Source: Phycisphaerae bacterium (GTDB taxonomy: Bacteria; Planctomycetota; Phycisphaerae; UBA1845; Fen-1342). From it: a DNA stretch of 64,000 nucleotides. Position numbers and translations under genes: made by a program. Where the stretch lies: assembly GCA_028279405.1 (NCBI GenBank), contig JANQNU010000087.1, positions 124,001 through 188,000 of the forward strand. The letters run 5' to 3'. Numbering within the stretch: position 1 is the first letter of the stretch; each line of letters starts with the position of its first letter. The notes under the pieces were generated by a model. It had not been told where the DNA came from. It did no database searches and saw only the letters and a program-made list of their open reading frames with translations. Shown here piece after piece: positions 60,413 through 64,000 of the stretch.

Positions 60413-60790
60413 TTATTCCAGCGCGAGTCGGTTGCGAATGCGCTCGAGCAGATCGAGCTTGTTCACCGGCTTGGAGATGAAGTCATCGGCGCCGCATTCG
60501 CGGGCGCGCTCTTCATCGCCAACCTCGTTCAGCGCCGTAACCATGATGATCGGGATGCTGCGCGTGCGTTCGTCCTGTTTGAGTTGCGTGCAGACTTCGT
60601 AGCCGCTGCGCTTGGGCATCATGATGTCGAGCAGGATCAGGTCCGGGCGTGCGTTCTCGACGGCCGTCAGCGTCGCTTCACCGTCGGCGGCCAGCTGTGT
60701 GCGGACCGGCAGGGCTTCGAGGTAGGCTTCGAGCAGTTCGAGGATCTGGGGGTTGTCATCCGCAATCAGCACCAAGGGCCGGTCGTCCAT
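60413..60790 (-). CDS. Single-domain response regulator receiver protein
   Basis: A 125-aa CheY-like receiver with no output domain: acidic DDN near residues 11-13, phospho-acceptor Asp55 (LILLDIMMPKRSG) and Lys107 (FISKPVNKLDLL). It may relay or sequester phosphate. ATG 60790 has GGGAG 7 nt upstream; a GTG one codon earlier is possible. Its start nearly touches the stop of the gene at 60794, so the two form a unit. Confidence 0.88.
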   Translation of the reverse strand: MDDRPLVLIADDNPQILELLEAYLEALPVRTQLAADGEATLTAVENARPDLILLDIMMPKRSGYEVCTQLKQDERTRSIPIIMVTALNEVGDEERARECGADDFISKPVNKLDLLERIRNRLALE

Positions 60791-60793
60791 CAC

Positions 60794-61486
60794 TCATCTC
60801 CCATAGCGTTCATCTGCTCGGGACAGTTTGGCGGAAAGCAGCGCGTCGTGCAATTTGCGTAGGCTGGCATCCCGGCTTCCCGCGAGGCGTCGCAACAACC
60901 GTTGCAGGTCCTCGAAGTCGTCCACGTCTTCCCAGCCGTCGACTTCGTCCAGTCGCAGTCCGGCATCCTCTGCGGCGCGGCGGGTCTGGTCCGCGACCTC
61001 GGACGTGCCCCAGTCGATCCCGTGAAACAGCGCGGGCAGTGGCCGTGCGACGCCGACCAGGCAGTATCCGCCGTCAGCGCTAGGGCTGATCACCGCATCC
61101 GCGCCGCTCTGCAGGGCGCCTCCGGCCGCTCGTACCAGCGTCACGGGCAGGTCGGGCGCGTCTACACCCAGGAAGAGCGTCGGCTCGCCGAAGGTCTGCC
61201 AGGCACGCGCCGTGAGGCGCTTCAGCCGATCTCCGAGATCGCCAGATCCCTGAGTCCATACGTCCGCGAAGCCCGGCCAACGCCGCGCTGCGGCCGTCGC
61301 CGCCTCGTCCGGCGTAATGGCCAGGATGCATGGTCCGACGGCCCACGAGAGCAGTCGCTCGACAAACGTTTCGAGCATGAGCTGATAGCAACGTGCGGCT
61401 TGCTGATCCCCAACTGTCGCTGCGAGTCGCGTTTTGACGCGCCCGATTGCACATTCTTTTGCGACCAGGACTGTCGTAAGCGCCAT
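60794..61486 (-). CDS. TIGR04282/DUF2064-type glycosyltransferase-like protein
   Basis: A 230-aa GT-A-like protein. AKECAIGRVKTRLA near the N terminus replaces a nucleotide-binding loop, LGVDAPDLP carries the DxD-like acid, and SADGGYCLVGV matches the family. Such proteins are related to nucleotidyltransferases and sugar transferases; a biochemical role is not established. ATG 61486 has GGGGGAG upstream. The frame is open for 63 more codons upstream without such a site. Confidence 0.75.
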   Translation of the reverse strand: MALTTVLVAKECAIGRVKTRLAATVGDQQAARCYQLMLETFVERLLSWAVGPCILAITPDEAATAAARRWPGFADVWTQGSGDLGDRLKRLTARAWQTFGEPTLFLGVDAPDLPVTLVRAAGGALQSGADAVISPSADGGYCLVGVARPLPALFHGIDWGTSEVADQTRRAAEDAGLRLDEVDGWEDVDDFEDLQRLLRRLAGSRDASLRKLHDALLSAKLSRADERYGR

Positions 61487-61716
61487 CAGCGGCTCCCCCG
61501 TCGATCCGGACGCAGGCAGTCGCTCCGGCTCCGCATCGGCTCCCCAGGGGGTGCCGGGCGGCGACTGGGAGCGCCGCGGCGCGGGGTCGGGCCGTGGCCT
61601 GCCGCCTTGTCGGAAACCTGGGGGCTGGATATAGTTACGCGGATAGTCGAGGCCTGAATGGGCGAAGCCAGGCAAAAGACCCTCCCGACCCTCGCTGTGA
61701 AACTGGAGTACGGCGA

Positions 61717-62739
61717 ATGATGCATCATCGAATCGTGCGGACCGTCGTCGCGGCCATGGGCTCCTTTGCTGTCGTGATCGTTTTCGGTTGCGCAGCGGGC
61801 GGCACCGGCTTTGAGTTTCTGGGCAGCCCGTTCAACAACTTGGCCGGCGGTGGCACCATCGGCGGAAACGTCGGCAACACAGGGGTGGGCGGCGGTGGCG
61901 GCGCCGGCGGCGGGTCTTCGCGCGACTTCGTCGACCCGTGCACCGAGACGCAGAGCCGCAAGTTCATCCGCATCTCGATGCGGAACCAATCCGAGGACTT
62001 CATTCATTACTTCCTGTTCCTTGTCGCATTCGTAGCAACGGATACCGGAGAGGGATCGGTTTGTCAGGATGATATCGGACTCTATGAGTCTTTTGGTTAC
62101 AACCTGATCCCCGAGGGTAGCGAGCAGTCTTTCGGCAATTTCTGCATCGAAGGGCCGGCGTTGACTTATTTCCATCGCAATGGCCAGTTTTCGGCGGGCG
62201 GCACAGGCGGGGCGCTCGCGTCCGCGATCTCGCCGGCGCAGGGGACGACGCCGACGTTTGATACGTTCTTCAACAGTGCGGGTGCGATGGTTCCGGTTCC
62301 GGACCAGATCATCTTCCACAATCCGGGCACAGGCGAAGGGGCCCAGCTCAAAATCAGTCGTAACGCGACCGCTCCGTGCGACGTGTTGATTGTTGCTGGC
62401 GATCCGGAATGTCTGCAAGACTCGTTCTACTACGTGGACGATATCGATCTGATTGTCGGCTCGGACGCGCTGGGGATTGGATCGGGGCGGCGCGTTCCGG
62501 GTGAGGTCCAGGGGACCGGTTGCAGTTGTCTGGGCACGAATGTTCCGGCGCAGCTTCTTGCACCTTCGGGTGAAACTGCCTCCGGGGCGCGGTGCAACGA
62601 GTTCCTGCGCGGCGGGACGATCCAGTACGTCTTCATTCGGGAGGACACGAATCCGCCGATTCCGCAGTTGCTCTGGCGGGTGACGGACTCTACCGGCGTC
62701 GTCTCGCACGAGTTTGACCCGCGGGCCAACATCCAGTAG
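61717..62739 (+). CDS. Exported lipoprotein with glycine-rich linker
   Basis: A 340-aa lipoprotein. Signal peptide HHRIVRTVVAAMGSFAVVIVFGC gives the lipidated Cys at about residue 25. A Gly-rich linker (about 44-68, GGNVGNTGVGGGGGAGGG) links it to a beta-rich globular region with cysteines in FCIEG, DPECLQD and GCSCLGTN, and YVFIREDTNPPIPQLLWRV. No catalytic motif is apparent and I do not recognise the family. ATG 61717 has GGAG 8 nt upstream. The C terminus ends SHEFDPRANIQ. Confidence 0.65.
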   Translation: MMHHRIVRTVVAAMGSFAVVIVFGCAAGGTGFEFLGSPFNNLAGGGTIGGNVGNTGVGGGGGAGGGSSRDFVDPCTETQSRKFIRISMRNQSEDFIHYFLFLVAFVATDTGEGSVCQDDIGLYESFGYNLIPEGSEQSFGNFCIEGPALTYFHRNGQFSAGGTGGALASAISPAQGTTPTFDTFFNSAGAMVPVPDQIIFHNPGTGEGAQLKISRNATAPCDVLIVAGDPECLQDSFYYVDDIDLIVGSDALGIGSGRRVPGEVQGTGCSCLGTNVPAQLLAPSGETASGARCNEFLRGGTIQYVFIREDTNPPIPQLLWRVTDSTGVVSHEFDPRANIQ

Positions 62740-62975
62740 TTCGGCGGCTCACTGGTAGGCCCGTGGTCGGTTCCGGTCCTCGGAGGGGGGTGGGGCTGGT
62801 TGGCGGGCCGTCCAATTTTGAGACTGCAGTGCCGTTCGGGGGGGCAACACACCGATACCGTTAACAATGGGGTGCGGCCGCGTTGTGCTTGACGTGCTGC
62901 GCGCGGTGTGCCACCCTCTTCGAGGTATCCGTTGCGTTTGGTCTGGATGGTCCGAAACCGGGCTCGCGAGTATCT

Positions 62976-64000
62976 ATGCCACGTTTGTCACCCGCCGAAA
63001 CGACGCTGGTCCGGCTCCTTCCGCGAATCGAGGCACGGTTCGCGACGCAGGTCGACCCTGCGGAGTGGGAGAGCTATGTCGCCCGTTTGCGCCGGCATTT
63101 CCCGGTCTTGTTCGGGCATCTTCAGACGCTCTATGCGCAACATTACGACTTTTTCTATCACCTCGAGCAGATCCTGATTTCGATCACGGAGATGTGGCTC
63201 GCACGATCGGACGAGCTGAAGGCGTTGGACGCGCGCCGGGAGTCCGATCCGCACTGGTACCAATCGAACCACATGATTGGTGCGATGTGTTACGTCGACC
63301 TGTTCGCCGGAGATCTCGACGGATTGCGGCAGAACATCGCGTACTTTACCGAGCTGGGCATCACCTACCTGCACCTCATGCCGGTCTTCAAGGTTCCCGA
63401 CGGCGACAACGACGGCGGCTATGCGGTCAGCAGCTATCGGGAAGTGGACGTCGAGTTGGGGACGATGGAGCAGCTTGCTGAGTTGGCGCGGGAGTTGCGC
63501 AATCGAGGTCTTTCGCTCTCGCTCGACTTCGTGTTCAACCACACGTCCGACGAGCACGAGTGGGCCCAGCGGGCCCTTGCCGGCGACGAGGAGTATCAGG
63601 ACTACTACCGGATGTTCCCGGACCGAACGATGCCGGACAAGTACGAGCAGAGTATCGGCGAGGTCTTCCCGGATGAGCGGCCCGGCTGCTTCACGTATCG
63701 TAACCGGCTGCGCAAGTGGGTCTGGACGACGTTCTACAACTACCAGTGGGATCTGAACTACGAGAACCCCACCGTGTTCAACAGAATGCTGGAGGAGATG
63801 CTGTTTCTGGCCAACCAGGGTGTCGAGATTCTGCGGCTCGATGCGGTCGCGTTTCTTTGGAAGCGGCTGGGGACCGACTGCCAGAACTTGCCGGAAGCGC
63901 ACATCATCATTCAGGCATTCAACGCAGCGGTGCGGATCGCGGCGCCCGCGATGGTCTTCAAGTCGGAGGCGATCGTTCATCCGGACGAAGTGCGGAAGTA
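62976..64000 (+). CDS. Amylosucrase, 3' end outside the window
   Basis: The first 341 residues of a GH13 amylosucrase, which makes alpha-1,4-glucan from sucrose and releases fructose. The N-terminal helical domain (residues about 1-95) is followed by the (beta/alpha)8 barrel: GAMCYVDLFAGDLDGLRQNI, TYLHLMPVFKVPDGDNDGGY, DFVFNHTSDEHEWAQRAL, the nucleophile Asp289 in LRLDAVAFLWKRLG, and general acid Glu331 in VFKSEAIVHP. Close agreement with the Neisseria enzyme in these blocks distinguishes it from maltogenic relatives. ATG 62976 is used because the sequence fits from residue 2; upstream ribosome-binding signal is weak. The remaining about 300 residues lie beyond the window. Confidence 0.9.
   Translation, partial: MPRLSPAETTLVRLLPRIEARFATQVDPAEWESYVARLRRHFPVLFGHLQTLYAQHYDFFYHLEQILISITEMWLARSDELKALDARRESDPHWYQSNHMIGAMCYVDLFAGDLDGLRQNIAYFTELGITYLHLMPVFKVPDGDNDGGYAVSSYREVDVELGTMEQLAELARELRNRGLSLSLDFVFNHTSDEHEWAQRALAGDEEYQDYYRMFPDRTMPDKYEQSIGEVFPDERPGCFTYRNRLRKWVWTTFYNYQWDLNYENPTVFNRMLEEMLFLANQGVEILRLDAVAFLWKRLGTDCQNLPEAHIIIQAFNAAVRIAAPAMVFKSEAIVHPDEVRK

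Noticed and set aside
1-64000. CRISPR array, prophage or insertion sequence
   Set aside because: No regularly spaced direct repeats with unique spacers, and no integrase, transposase or phage structural gene were found. The 42-bp repeats in hisB are parS sites within a reading frame, and the other repeats are dispersed.

Overview
The window looks like a piece of a GC-rich Gram-negative chromosome, most probably from the Planctomycetota. This placement is an inference. It rests on the gene repertoire: zinc-ribbon membrane proteins, small planctomycete-style lipoproteins, LptF/LptG export genes together with MurA, an HU protein with a proline/threonine-rich tail, an amylosucrase, and many GTG/TTG starts. 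Nearly all of the sequence is ordinary chromosomal coding DNA. I see no prophage, insertion sequence or CRISPR array.

Layout. 1-10.4 kb: the end of a beta-propeller-like protein, a candidate small transcript with two overlapping micro-ORFs, a MobA/MocA-like nucleotidyltransferase, serA, an O6-alkylguanine-DNA methyltransferase, a zinc-ribbon membrane protein, an SLC13-type anion transporter, a Trm112-like protein and a metallophosphoesterase. 10.5-14.1 kb (minus strand): thiS-thiG, a membrane protein and a DinG-like helicase. 14.5-19.1 kb (minus): an RND efflux pump with its membrane fusion protein. 19.2-23.9 kb: a glycosyltransferase-like protein, an M42 peptidase, DNA polymerase X and a KynB-like cyclase. 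24.2-31.8 kb: a complete histidine operon, hisL attenuator-hisG-hisC/HAD-hisB-hisH-hisF-hisA/I/E-hisD, in which seven polypeptides appear to carry all ten activities. 32.0-41.9 kb: malic enzyme, a CarH-like regulator divergent from a probable selenocysteine-containing membrane redoxin, an LCAT-like lipoprotein, trxB plus a hydrolase, and prmC-murA. 42.1-47.2 kb (minus): a P5C dehydrogenase-type enzyme and mfd. 47.3-53.5 kb: a TM2-domain protein, a lipoprotein, HU, a sulfotransferase, MoxR and a TMTC-like glycosyltransferase. 53.5-56.8 kb: a TolC-like lipoprotein, tRNA-Gln(CTG) and an OppC/DppC-type permease. 56.9-64 kb: lptF-lptG-response regulator, a second receiver protein with a TIGR04282-type protein, a lipoprotein, and the 5' part of an amylosucrase gene that runs off the window.

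Four things stand out. (1) An in-frame TGA sits at the catalytic cysteine of a redoxin (35313-35315) and is followed by a hairpin that fits bacterial SECIS rules. (2) Three parS-type ParB sites lie exactly 42 bp apart inside a 5' extension of hisB, with a fourth decayed copy at the next 42-bp step. This suggests a centromere, and so possibly the origin region. (3) The histidine operon combines a seven-histidine leader peptide with attenuator, a HisC-HAD fusion that probably supplies histidinol-phosphatase, and a HisA-HisI-HisE triple fusion. (4) A short transcript near 1 kb carries a 16-nt stretch complementary to the 3' end of 16S rRNA.

Intergenic gaps are littered with copies of at least three repeat families: a 167-bp element, a GC-rich hairpin and a CACTGGC-type inverted repeat. 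These repeats generate many spurious open frames.
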